NCBI GenBank assembly: GCA_963776055.1 | Contig: CAVZLD010000014.1 | Coordinates: 1-64,000, forward strand | From: CAVZLD01 sp963776055 | GTDB taxonomy: Bacteria; Planctomycetota; Planctomycetia; Pirellulales; Pirellulaceae | Reading direction: 5' to 3' | DNA length: 64,000 nt | Part shown: piece after piece, positions 19,307-29,369 of the stretch | How positions within the stretch are numbered: position 1 is the stretch's first letter | Layout: each line of letters begins with the position of its first letter | Made by a program: the position numbers and the translations under genes | Notes under the pieces: model-generated | What the model saw: only the letters and a program-made list of their open reading frames with translations | What the model was told of the DNA's origin: nothing | Databases searched by the model: none

Positions 19307-19884
19307 TGCGCCTTGATGTTGACACGATCGACATCCAGATGTCAGCTGAAACGAATACGATCTTTAGCACTCTTGACCTGGAGATCTTCGAACGAAGTAC
19401 TCTATTCCCCTTCGCGAGCAGTCGTGTGCAAAAACCCGCCGTCACAGGATCGCAACGGTGAGTTACTGCTGTTGCCCGCTGAAATTGCGCGTCAACTACC
19501 TTTTCCGCCGCGATGGTGCCGGGCTTCGAAGACTCGCCCATGCTCAATCTTCCTTGAACACCCGATGGGCGATCGGTGGCGACCGATACGGCTTTGGATT
19601 ACTCGACCTTGGTCGAATAGTATCGGGCTTGATCGGTCGTGAAGTTCCCCATGTACGCCGCACCTCGCAAAAGGCTTGTCGAAGCCCGCGTAAGGCGACT
19701 CATCAGACTTCCGGCACGGGGCTTAGTAACTGTCACAATTACCATGATCCTCTATATTCTGGGGGGAGCCGTCATCGAACCGGGCCCGAAGAACATGGCG
19801 CACGTCCCGACTTGCCGGTTTGCGACCTAATGATGGGACTACCATCCCGTGATGCAAGAACCCTCGTTTCTGGCGGTGTGAATC
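19307..19884. other. region upstream of the CarH-like regulator
   Basis: About 580 bases. A short frame at 19639-19830 contains one hydrophobic helix but no recognisable family. A regulator of the CarH type commonly acts at nearby promoters, but no operator repeat was identified here. Confidence 0.35.
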
Positions 19885-20754
19885 ATGCAGAACCACCTGT
19901 CGCCGCGGCAATTTGCGGAAGCGATCGGCGTGAGCGAGTCGTCCGTGCGGCGCTGGGCGGACGATGGCCAGTTTCAAATGACGCGTACACGAGGTGGCCA
20001 CCGCAAAATTGCCCGGGCCGAGGCGATCCGGTTCATCCGAGCGACTGCCGCTGAGGTCGTGCGACCAGACTTGCTGCAAATCAGTGAGCCACCCCATCGA
20101 CACGGACGGGCGGCAGCTTTCGGCGCACAGCACGAAGAGCTTCTGAAGGCCCTACGCAAAGGAGACGGGGAGGTCTTTTTTGGACTTCTCACGCGGATGT
20201 ACGTCAACGGAGTTAGTGTGGCGGACATCTGCGATGGCCCTCTCCGCCAAGCCATGCATGAAATCGGTTCCCTCTGGCCCGCCGACAAGAAGGCGATCAT
20301 GATCGAGCATCGGGCGACGAATTTGTGCATCGACGCTCTGAACCGTCTTCGCGCAAACTTTACCGGGCCTCAGAAGTCAACCGTTATTGCCGTCGGTGGT
20401 GCCCCCGAACAGGATCCTTACATTCTGCCATCGCTGATGGTGACGACTGTTTTGACGGACGTTGGCTTTCAGGCGGTCAACCTGGGGCCAAACACGCCCC
20501 TGGATGTGATCGCGCAATCGGCCGAACAACGACATACAAAGCTTGCCTGGGTGTCCTTCACGGCACCACTTCCAAAAACGAAGGGAGACGCACTGCTAGA
20601 AACACTCGCGAACAGCCTGCGCCGCAGGAAAGTGCACCTCGTGATCGGCGGCCAAACGGCTACAAAGTACACGCTTCCGGCAAGCCGTTACGTTCACACG
20701 TTTCCGTCGATGTCCGAGATGGCTGGCTTCGCAAAGGCACTTCTCAGCGAATAG
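19885..20754 (+). CDS. CarH/LitR-like MerR regulator with B12-binding domain, atypical cobalt site
   Basis: 289 residues. Residues 1-55 are a MerR/excisionase-type winged HTH (LSPRQFAEAIGVSESSVRRW, then TRGGHRKI). Residues about 75-165 are the four-helix cap: VSVADICDGPLRQAMHEIG and W-x9-EH (W in SLWPADK, EH in MIEHRA), the CarH signature contacting the upper face of adenosylcobalamin. Residues about 170-289 are a Rossmann B12 domain ending VHLVIGGQTA. The lower-axial-ligand motif, normally D/ExHxxG, reads APEQDPYILPS: the His is replaced, probably by Tyr. CarH proteins repress carotenoid and photolyase genes in the dark and are released by light breaking the Co-C bond. Whether this one still binds B12 is doubtful. 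Context (photolyase cluster upstream) supports a light or stress role. Confidence 0.8.
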   Translation: MQNHLSPRQFAEAIGVSESSVRRWADDGQFQMTRTRGGHRKIARAEAIRFIRATAAEVVRPDLLQISEPPHRHGRAAAFGAQHEELLKALRKGDGEVFFGLLTRMYVNGVSVADICDGPLRQAMHEIGSLWPADKKAIMIEHRATNLCIDALNRLRANFTGPQKSTVIAVGGAPEQDPYILPSLMVTTVLTDVGFQAVNLGPNTPLDVIAQSAEQRHTKLAWVSFTAPLPKTKGDALLETLANSLRRRKVHLVIGGQTATKYTLPASRYVHTFPSMSEMAGFAKALLSE

Positions 20755-20940
20755 GCGGACGCACGAGCCGTGTTTCAGCTGAAGTTGACTTCACTCTGGG
20801 AGGCTTCAACCGAGGACTTAGGGAGAAATGGTGGGGATTGGCATCTACGGCTTTGCAACTAAAAACATATATGGAAACTGCGGGGACATTTCGCAGAAGC
20901 AGATCAACCACGCGGCTCCTTCAGCAAAGAAGCGTTCCGG

Positions 20941-21663
20941 ATGCAAGCGAACCAGCAACCGAACTACCTGCAAGCGAAGAATGTCACCAAGGTGTATGGC
21001 GATTCATCGGCTCGCCACGCTGCGTTGAAGGGCGTGGACATGTTCGCCGCTGCAGGCGAATACGTAGCCATTCGCGGACCTTCGGGTTGTGGCAAGTCCA
21101 CGCTGCTTCACATCCTGGGCGCGATGGATCGCCCCGAGTCGGGTGAAGTCTGGCTTAACGGACGCCGCCTGGACACGCTGCGTCCCGACCAACTGGCTGT
21201 TGTTCGCCGCAGACACATTGGCTTCGTGTTTCAGGCATTCAATTTGCTGCCCACTTTGAATGTGCAAGAAAACGTTTCGCTTCCCCTGTTGCTCGACGGC
21301 GTCGCCGAAACTGAATCCCGCGATCGAGCGGCTTCGGCTCTCTCCGACGTGGGGCTTGAGGCTCGTATCCATCACCGCCCCGCACAACTCTCGGGCGGCG
21401 AGATGCAGAGAGTCGCCATTGCTCGAGCACTGGCGATTGCCCCCGAGCTAATCATCGCTGATGAGCCCACAGGAAGCTTGGATAGCGCCAACGGCCATCG
21501 CGTTCTGGAACTGCTTGCCGAGCTCAATGGATCAAGAGGAATCACAGTCCTGATGGCCACACATTCCGAAGAGGCTGCCACTTACGCGTCGAGGAGCATT
21601 CATCTCAAGGACGGGAAACTGGAGAAGGAGACACACTCTCGTGTCCTACCTGCGACTCTATAG
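20941..21663 (+). CDS. ABC transporter ATP-binding protein (LolD/MacB/AttE type)
   Basis: 240 residues with a complete nucleotide-binding domain: Walker A GPSGCGKST, Q-loop FVFQAFNLLP, signature LSGGEMQRVA, Walker B LIIADEPTGSLDS and switch His in MATHSEE. This is the compact NBD that pairs with FtsX/MacB-type permeases. The permease start (GTG 21641) overlaps its end by 23 bases, indicating translational coupling. Together with the double-FtsX permease and AttH-like lipoprotein downstream it forms an AttEFGH-like set. It would energise release or export of a membrane-associated substrate rather than classical import. The start is ATG 20941. Confidence 0.9.
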   Translation: MQANQQPNYLQAKNVTKVYGDSSARHAALKGVDMFAAAGEYVAIRGPSGCGKSTLLHILGAMDRPESGEVWLNGRRLDTLRPDQLAVVRRRHIGFVFQAFNLLPTLNVQENVSLPLLLDGVAETESRDRAASALSDVGLEARIHHRPAQLSGGEMQRVAIARALAIAPELIIADEPTGSLDSANGHRVLELLAELNGSRGITVLMATHSEEAATYASRSIHLKDGKLEKETHSRVLPATL

Positions 21664-24287
21664 CCGCTTTGTGCTTCGAGCGCTGCTGCGGGAAAAAACG
21701 CGGAGTGTAGTCGCGGCGGCTGGAGTCGCCTTGGGCGTAGCCGTGATGGTCGCGATTCGGCTCGCGAACGTCAGTGTTACCGAGGCATTCCATGCGGCTG
21801 TCGATTCCGTCAGTGGAAACGCGTCGCTCCAAATCCGAGGAACGGCTGGTCGATTTGACGAAGAGTTGTTCGCTGACCTCGATTCAATACGCAGCTACGG
21901 GCAGCTGAGTCCGATCATTGAAACCCATGCGATGGTAGGCGACGGAGGTCTCCCTCCGGATCCGGCGGAAGGCTTTCCGCGTGGTGAACTCCTTCACGTC
22001 TTGGGAGTTGATGTACTGCTCGACTTTCCACTCCGAGACTACCAAGTCTTGAGTTTTGGAGACGCCGAGACGCAATCCGCACGCAACGCATTGAGATTGC
22101 TCGACGACAAGCACTCCGTGATCCTGACGGAGAAGTTTCTGCGGCGATATCAATTGAGAGTAGGGGAGGTTGTTCCACTCACGTTCGGTTCACACACACA
22201 AGACTTTGTTGTTCGCGGCGTACTGCTCGATCAGGGACCCGCACAGACACTCGACGGAAACTTTGCTTTGATGGACATCGCGACCGCGCAGCTCGCAGCT
22301 GATCGGCTCGGCGTCCTTGATCGCATCGACGTCCTGTTGCGTCCGGAGTTTCAGGCGGAACAGGTACTTGCAGAGGTCCAGTCCAAGTTGCCCACCGGTC
22401 TAATCGCCGAACTTCCCAACGCGACATCAGGGCGAGCTGACACGATGATCGCTGCCTTTCAGTTCAATCTGACGGCTTTGAGTGCGGTGGCGTTGATCGT
22501 TGGTCTTTTTTTGATCTACAACACGGTGGCGATGTCCGTAGCTGCCCGACGATGCAGAGATCGGCATGTTGCAGGCAGTCGGAGCCAGCCGAAGGACGGT
22601 TCTCGCATTGTTTCTGGGAGAAGCGTTGCTGCTTGCCGCCATCGGGCTGCTCATCGGGCTGCCAGTCGGACGTTTGCTCGGTTCCGCCGCGGTATCGGCC
22701 ACCGCACAAACGGTGGAGACCTTTTATATCGCAGCGGTCGCCGAGTCCTCTGCCTCGGCACTGCAACTGGGCCTGCTCGACATCTTCGTCACGGCGTGCA
22801 TCGTCGTGCCACTTGCCTTGCTGGCTGCGCTGGTTCCCGCTTGGGATGCAGCGTCTGCTCAGCCCGTCGAGGCCGTCCGCGACTCAGGGAATCGGGTTTC
22901 ATGGAAATTGATCCTTCGGCTCGCCGTGGGTGGTCTCAGCTGTCTCTGTCTTGGGTGGGTCCTAACCTTTGGCAAACCAATTCTTGGCAAACCGATTCTC
23001 GGCTTTGCCGCCGAGATGACGTTCATGATCGGCGGTGCTCTTCTGACTCCTCTGCTCATTCGATTGACGTGCCTCGGTGCTCGCACACTCGCATCAAAGC
23101 TCTTGCCGTGGCGGCGAACCGAGCTTCGTCTCGCCGCATCGAACTTGGACGGTGAATTGGCGCGAGTCTCAGTGGCAGTTGCGGCACTTGGCGTTAGTCT
23201 GTCGATGATGATCGCGATCGCTGTGATGGTCGGTAGCTTTCGCGAGACAGTTGTCTACTGGCTGGACTCGGCGCTGTCAGCCGATCTGTCTCTCAAACCG
23301 GTCATGCAGACGTCATCCGTATCAGAAGCGAGGTTATCGAAACGGACGGTAGATGTGGTAAACGCGGACCCGGATGTCGTTGACACGGTTTGGTTCAGCT
23401 CCCGACAACTTCCCTACCAATCTCGCGACATCCGGCTTACCGTGACGGAAGTGCAGAAAACGCTCGAGCACGGAAGACTGATATTTAAGTCGAGATCTCC
23501 CCATTGGGATTCGGACGAGGTGGCGTTATCGTCAGCACTCGTGTCGGAAAGTTTTTCACTGCTATTCGACGCTGAAGTCGGAGAGACAATCCACCTTCCA
23601 ACGCCCGAGGGTGACGCGGCGTTCCAAGTTGCGGCTGTCTACTACGACTATGCAAGCAATCAAGGCACGGTCATCCTGGATGCGGCGGCGTATCAGCGGC
23701 ATTACGGCGCAAGTGATCCCAATTTGACAGCTCAGCACCTGTCGGTGTACCTACGACCAGAAGCAGAGACTGCACGAGTCCGCAGCCGAATTCTCGGGAA
23801 TCTCGGAAAGAGCGAACAGGTCTATTGCGCGACCGGTCGCGAAGTTCGCACAGAGGCGTTGAAGATCTTTGAAAGTACGTTTGCCATCACATACGCGTTG
23901 CAGATGATCGCCATCGTTGTTGCTGGACTGGGTGTAGCATCAACACTGATTACACTAATTTATCAGCGGCAGCGAGATATTGGGCTGCTCGGCCTGATTG
24001 GCGCCACATGCAAGCAGGTGCGAAGCGTAATTATTTTCGAAGCAATCATGCTCGGGGGAGTGAGCCAGCTGATTGGCATCTGCCTCGGTCTCCTTCTTGC
24101 CTTGGTATTGATCTTCGTGATTAACGTCCAATCCTTCGGCTGGACAATCCAGTTCCATCTACCAATTCAGTTTGTCCTTCAGTCAACGCTGCTCGTATTG
24201 CTCGCCTCCGGTCTGTTTGGTCTCTATCCGGCAATCCGTGCGGCTGGCGTGGATGCACTGCAAACCGTTCGAGAAGAACATGTCTAG
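21641..24287 (+). pseudogene. FtsX-like double-domain ABC permease (one frameshift)
   Basis: Reconstructed product of about 880 residues. The first frame (21641-about 22550) has an N-terminal membrane helix (VVAAAGVALGVAVMVAIRLA), a MacB-type periplasmic domain, and the first FtsX helices (ALIVGLFLIYNTVAMSVAARR). The second frame continues EIGMLQAVGASRRTVLALFL, the cytoplasmic coupling loop of FtsX domains, then a second periplasmic domain and a second FtsX domain (RQRDIGLLGLIGATCKQVRS) to the stop at 24287. Loss of two bases near 22551 would explain the break. The arrangement matches AttF/AttG-type permeases fused in one chain. The last 8 bases overlap the AttH-like lipoprotein start. If the frameshift is real the transporter is dead. 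Confidence 0.8.
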
Positions 24288-25455
24288 ATCAGTGATTCCG
24301 ATTTTGGCTCTTCTCCTGCTGTTCAGCGGATGCTCCCAAAAGCGGGATGGGGCAACCGATGAAAATGCCGCGGGGGACTTGTTCACCGCGAGCCACACGG
24401 CACAAGAGTCGAATCCGAAGGACCATTGGACCACTGTAACTTCAAAACGAGACTTCAGATTTCCGGCTGACCACGCCGCCCATCCGGATTACCGAATAGA
24501 GTGGTGGTACTACACCGGTAACTTGGAGGCGGAAGATGGTCGACGATTCGGGTATCAGCTCACGTTCTTCCGCACAGGTTTACACAAAGAACCCGCGAAT
24601 CCATCGAGGTGGGCAGTGCGGGACCTCTACACGGCACACTTCGGGCTATCTGACATCCGCAAGAAGAAACACTATTGTTTTCAGCGGAATAGTCGGGCTG
24701 GGATCGGACACGCCGGGGCGTATACGGATCGCTATGAAGTCTGGAACGGTGACTGGAAGGTCACATTGTCAGGAGACGATCACAGACTTCGAGCGGCGGA
24801 TTCCGAAGTTGCCATCGACCTGACACTCACTCCCACGAGGCCTCTCGTGCTCCACGGCAACGATGGCGTGAGCAGGAAAGGCCCGTCCACCGGCAATGCA
24901 TCCTACTACTACTCGTTTACGCGGATGTCGACACGGGGCACCATTCGAATCGGAGGCCAGACGTTACAGATCCAGGGAAGCAGTTGGATGGATCATGAAT
25001 TCAGCAGCAGTTTCCTCGAGCCGGGCCAACTCGGCTGGGATTGGTTAGCCATTCAGTTGGAGAACGGCGCTGACCTGATGCTTTATCGCATGCGAAGAGA
25101 AGACGGGACGACCGATCCGTTCTCGTCGGCCAGCCTGGTGGAAACGTCGGGTGACGTGCAACATCTATCCGTAACAGACTACGCCATGCAACCGATTGAC
25201 ACTTGGAGGTCGGAACAAACCGACGCGGTCTATCCGTTGCATTGGAAAGTCGAAATTCCGTCACTCGGCTACAACTTTGACATTCGACCTGCCTTTGACG
25301 ATCAGGAGATGACGACCAACGACACGACCGGGATCAGCTACTGGGAAGGAGCGATCGAAGTCTTGGGGGAGTCTGCCGACGGTCAGGTAACGGGACGGGG
25401 CTACATGGAACTCACCGGCTACGCGGGCCAAGGCCTCGGCTCCGTCTTGCAGTAG
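24280..25455 (+). CDS. AttH/CrtC-like lipocalin-domain lipoprotein
   Basis: 391 residues from ATG 24280, overlapping the permease stop by 8 bases. MSRSVIPILALLLLFSGCSQ is a lipoprotein signal with lipobox LFSGC. The mature part is the double lipocalin-like fold of the CrtC/AttH family (predicted secreted hydrolase group): RIEWWYYTGNLEAEDGRRFG, GYQLTFFRTGL, SSWMDHEFSSS, GWDWLAIQLENGADLMLYRM and SYWEGAIEVLGE. WWYxxG near the N-terminus and WMDHE in the middle are family hallmarks. In AttEFGH systems this protein works at the membrane face with the ABC permease. CrtC relatives hydrate carotenoid ends, which is notable beside a CarH-like regulator, but the lipoprotein plus ABC context favours AttH. 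The substrate is unknown. Confidence 0.85.
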   Translation: MSRSVIPILALLLLFSGCSQKRDGATDENAAGDLFTASHTAQESNPKDHWTTVTSKRDFRFPADHAAHPDYRIEWWYYTGNLEAEDGRRFGYQLTFFRTGLHKEPANPSRWAVRDLYTAHFGLSDIRKKKHYCFQRNSRAGIGHAGAYTDRYEVWNGDWKVTLSGDDHRLRAADSEVAIDLTLTPTRPLVLHGNDGVSRKGPSTGNASYYYSFTRMSTRGTIRIGGQTLQIQGSSWMDHEFSSSFLEPGQLGWDWLAIQLENGADLMLYRMRREDGTTDPFSSASLVETSGDVQHLSVTDYAMQPIDTWRSEQTDAVYPLHWKVEIPSLGYNFDIRPAFDDQEMTTNDTTGISYWEGAIEVLGESADGQVTGRGYMELTGYAGQGLGSVLQ

Positions 25456-25514
25456 TGCACAAGGCAGCGCTGCACTTCTTCTGCGGCGTTTACAGTGTAA
25501 GAACACACAGTCGA

Positions 25515-26182
25515 TTAGCGATAGAGACTCTCGCGGCGCAACCGGACGCGTCCGTCCGACGTCGAGACAACATTGAATACCGCTCCGCAAGACACACAGC
25601 GCCGAGTTCCGGGAACCTGGTCCGCGGCGCCCCATTCGAGCCGTCCTTTGCAGTCAAAGCAGCAAGGCAGCGGCACTTCCCACCAGGCGGTCTGGGCCGG
25701 CCCCAAATCCACGTCGCCGCAACGGCTCTCGAGCGGATCTCTCAGCGCAAACACCGTTGGCTGGTTCACCGTCATGCTATTCGGAGCCAGACCTGGAGCA
25801 GATTCCTTGCCGATGTTCATATTCGGTTCCTGGGACCGAGACGCGATCCAAGTAGACGCAAAGGGCATTTTGGTTTGGTCGGCTCGTGTTTTGTCACAGC
25901 GAAAGAATGGTGGGCGACTGGCTCTGTCAGTGAGACGGTGGCACATGGCCGGCAGTTCCGACTCGACCTCCGTAGCCAGTGGCACCCATTTCCCAAATCA
26001 AGCCATGACAAGTCACTGGGGGCATCGATTGCATCACGATCCGCCACCAATTTGCCGGGTATTCTCGTCGGACGGGCGCCGTTTGACAAGTGTCCTTTTC
26101 CGCGTCCCTGCTCGCCGGTCGGCTCCCCCTGTCCGCCAGCCCGTCTCTTCGCAGGACTGCCGATGAAAAATCGCGATTCCAT
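25515..26182 (-). pseudogene. hypothetical protein with C-terminal zinc ribbon (frameshift)
   Basis: From ATG 26182 (MESRFFIGSPAKRRAGG) a low-complexity, basic N-terminal part runs to about 25985. There a one-base shift joins it to MPLATEVESELPAMCHRL, PFASTWIASRSQEPN and a clear zinc ribbon, CCFDCKGRLEW then RRCVSCGAVFNV, ending RVRLRRESLYR. Reconstructed length is about 220 residues. The C-terminal half has natural protein composition and a conserved look; the N-terminal half is less certain. It starts 69 bases after the AAA+ gene on the same strand and is probably its operon partner. Function unknown. Confidence 0.5.
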
Positions 26183-26250
26183 CGCCCTCGATCGACGAGG
26201 CCACCCGCGAGGATACGATGAATCCCTTCCCGAAGGGGATTGGTCGATTC

Positions 26251-27568
26251 TTATCGCACGTCGCCAAAGTAACCGATCCAGGCCAAATGGAGCGTTTCCT
26301 TGGTCAAATCGAACGGTCTTCCGTGGTATTGGCAAATATCACGAGGCGCAAGATGAGGTCGCGAGGTTCGCAACCCCGCAGCGCACGCTTCTCTTCTTTG
26401 TAGCGATCCAGAAGATACTCAATGACGTCCGGTGTGCACGTGACATCATGTTCTGCAGCAAAGCTTCGAAAGATCTTTGCATAGTCGTCTGGTGAGGGGT
26501 CCGTCACATGCACGCGATAGCCAATCCGCCGGAGAAACGCGGGGGTCATCACCTGATCGGGATCCAAGTTGGTGGAGACGACCAACATCTGACGGAAAGG
26601 CACTTCGATCTGCTGACCCGTGCGGAGCGTCAGGTAATCGATGTGTTTTTCCAACGGCACAACCCAACGATTCAGCAGCTTCTCCGGTTCCACTCGCTGG
26701 CAGCCGAAATCGTCTAGCAGGAAGGTCCCACCGTTGGCCTTGAAATGCATGGGGGCCTCGTAGAAACCGATCGAAGGGACGTACATCAAATCGAGTGCTT
26801 CGATCGTCAACTCACCACCCACGACGATAAACGGACGGTGAATTCGTACCCAGCGTCGGTCGTAGGCAACGGCCCCTCCCGACACGTCCTCCACCGTCTC
26901 GTGTGCCTGAGGATCGAAGACCCGAATCACGTTTTCTCCGATTCCGATGCACCACGGGATCCACAGCTCGCCCTTTACGGCGTCGTGGATTTGGTGACCG
27001 ACGGATGTTTTTCCATTGCCCGCCGGGCCGTGTAGAAACAGGCTCCGGCGGGACATGGCAGCCAATCCGACAACCTCCACCGTCTGGGGAGGCAACACGA
27101 AACTGGACAATGCTGCGGCAACATCCTGAGACTTCACCACTGGAAGACGCTCAAATTGCCAGTTCAGCAATTGCGTATAACTCTGCACTGAAACGGGAGC
27201 GGGTCCCACGTACGCCGAGATCTCCATCAGCCGTGCCGCGCAGTTCTCGCCCCAGCTTGGAAATGGAGTAACCGATATCCGAATGGCCCGGACGGGCCCA
27301 AGACCTCCACCAGAAGTTCCGAGCGCAGGCCTTCCAGCAGTTCGGCCGCCAGCCCCAGCGAAATCGCCAGTCGCTCGGCTGCCGACTCCGTCGTAAACGT
27401 GCTCGCCGTATATGCCAGCTTGAGCATCAGGTTTGAGAGAACCTGCGGGTCAATATCCAGGCTGGCCGTGTCCCTGGGAGCGAGGGGAGCCAGAAAGCCT
27501 CCCATATCCACCATTTGCGGTGCATTCAGGTGGGCTTCCGGGGAAGATTTGTTCACGTTCGTCGCCAT
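26251..27568 (-). pseudogene. planctomycete-type AAA+ ATPase (three frameshifts)
   Basis: Reconstructed product of about 440 residues from ATG 27568. The N-terminal part (MVDMGGFLAPLAPRDTASLD to LRSELLVEVLGPSGPFGYR) looks like a helical, possibly winged-helix domain. Two shifts at about 27275 and 27250 lead into MEISAYVGPAPVSVQSYTQL. The ATPase core has Walker A GPAGNGKTS, Walker B-like GTFLLDDFG, sensor 1 VVSTNLDPDQ and the arginine-finger region PAFLRRIGYRV. A third shift near 26322 gives the end DLTKETLHLAWIGYFGDVR. The family is common in planctomycetes and resembles MoxR-like chaperone ATPases; its client is unknown. Three indels without in-frame stops make sequence error a serious possibility. 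Confidence 0.7.
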
Positions 27569-27967
27569 TTGTCTTAACTCCTACCGCAAAAAGTGGAAAC
27601 CAGCGGAGCCACGATCCATCCGTGGTGATCGTTCCCGACAAGGAGCATTTCACATTCGAAACAGCCGGTTTCTGACACGAGACAAGCAAGTGCACTATCT
27701 AGAGACGTGCGGCTTCTCCGTATATACTCGTTGGAAGTCCATTTTCACTTATTGCACCTTTTTTCATCAGCATGAGAGACCTTTTGTACCTCATTTTCGC
27801 TTAAGTGTTTGTCGCGGAGCGCCTCGCTCGGCAATGAATCGGCCATCCAACCTCTCGCGCTGCGTAGGACGCGAACGAGACGGTTTTTGAGGCGCCATCG
27901 CTGGCCCGTGAACCCCGACAGGTCAGAACGGATTGACAGCGGCCTGCCACAGCATGTGGTGGAGACC
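27569..27967. promoter_or_regulatory. divergent intergenic region between AAA+ gene and sigma-54 activator
   Basis: About 400 bases separate the two divergent starts, so both promoters must lie here. An AT-richer stretch around 27715-27790 (TTGCACCTTTTTTCATCAGC) is the likeliest core. No -24/-12 sigma-54 element with correct GG-N10-GC spacing was found. Confidence 0.4.
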
Positions 27968-29346
27968 ATGTCAGAAGCAGTTGTCTTGCTGATTGGAAAT
28001 GATCCAACAGTCGAATCCCTACTCAGGGGCGTCGTAAAACAGATTCGCGATTGTGAGTTGTTTCGAACGTCGGACAACTTCCCCGTGCTCTCGGACGTCA
28101 GTGAATTCGCAGCCGTCATCTACTCCCCTGAGTCGGCGGATCCGGATGCGATTCATCGGTTTTCTGACCAGTTCCAGTCGCAATACTCGAACATCCCGTT
28201 TCTGGTCGTTACAGCAGACCCCTCGATCGAGCTTCGCTGCGGATTGTTGCAGCGAGGAGTTGTCGACTGTCTGGACGTCACCGTCGACGCGGAACGGATC
28301 GGATTCCTACTCGACTTATTGACGGTTCGTGCAAGGCAGAAGGTACGGGCACCGCGTGCCGACCTATCGAGCATTGGGCACACGGATCGATTCATGTTTG
28401 CCTCACCTGGCATGCAGGTATTGGTCAAGCAGATCAGTCATATTGCATCACTGCCCGTCACCGTTTTATTGACGGGTGAAACCGGTACGGGAAAAACACA
28501 TCTGGCTCGAATTCTCCATGAATTGGATACACGACGAGCGGGTCCGTTCCTGACTCTGGACTGTGGTGCGTTGACCCCCAGTCTAATGGAAAGCGAGATG
28601 TTCGGCCACGCGCGGGCGCGTTTACGGGAGCTACTGCCAACCACGTGGGCAAGTTCGAGGCTGCCGGAAACGGTACGCTGTTTCTCGATGATGTCAATCT
28701 GCTGCCAATCGATCTGCAATCGAAACTGTTGCGCGTGATGGAAAACCGCCAGTTTGAGCGAGTGGGATCGAATGAGGTACGACGCTGTGAAGCCCGCCTC
28801 GTCGCCGCGTCGAATCAGAACCTGCATGACCTGGTGGAAGAGGGCAAGTTTCGCGCGGACTTGTACCATCGGCTAAACGTAGTCGCCTTCACGATCCCAC
28901 CGTTGCGGGAACGTAAGCAGGAAGTCTCACAAATGGCCGAACGGTTTCTCGAAACGCATGCCAAGGAGTTCGACGTAACGCCGCCGATTCTTTCGAACGA
29001 GGTCCAGAGATCATTCGAAGCATATCCCTGGCCCGGAAATGTGCGTGAATTGCGTAACGCGATCGAACGCGTCGTCGCGCTTGTTCCAGAGGGAGATACA
29101 GCGCAGATCAATGATTTGCCATCGGATATCGTCGATTTCGTCAACGCATCTGCTGGTTCGTCGGGTGCAAATTGCATGAACTCAAAACAGGGAAATCGGC
29201 TGGCGGAAGCACGATACGATGCGGAGCGTACGCGACTGCAGGATGCGATTGACCGCAACAACAATAATCGCAGCCTGGCAGCAATCGAACTGGGAATCAG
29301 CCGGGTTACGCTGTACAAAAAGATGCACAAGTACGGCCTCATCTGA
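27968..29346 (+). pseudogene. sigma-54-dependent NtrC-family transcriptional activator (frameshift)
   Basis: Start ATG 27968 (MSEAVVLLIGNDPTVESLL), with GGTGGAG just upstream. The first 120 residues resemble a receiver domain (FLVVTADPS, GVVDCLDV) without an obvious phospho-acceptor Asp pocket. The AAA+ core has Walker A TGETGTGKTHLA; the GAFTGA loop is restored only by adding one G in GCGCGGGCGCG near 28614, giving HARGAFTGATANHVGKFEAA. Walker B is GTLFLDDV, and YHRLNVVAFTIPPLRERK and WPGNVRELRNAIERVV follow. The C-terminus is a Fis-type HTH (RSLAAIELGISRVTLYKKM). It would bind upstream activator sites and open sigma-54 promoters by ATP hydrolysis. Targets are unknown; the Tad locus 3.4 kb downstream is a candidate by proximity only. 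Confidence 0.8.
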
Positions 29347-29369
29347 AACACCAACTCCTGCCCCACATG

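Noticed and set aside
25455..26495. Plus-strand frame of 346 codons
   Set aside because: It is antisense to the zinc-ribbon gene and the end of the AAA+ gene, which show family motifs; the plus product is Arg/Ser-rich without any motif.
27700..27800. Possible sigma-54 promoter between the AAA+ and NtrC-type genes
   Set aside because: TGG and TGC elements are present near 27730-27755, but the GG to GC spacing is far from the required 10 bases.
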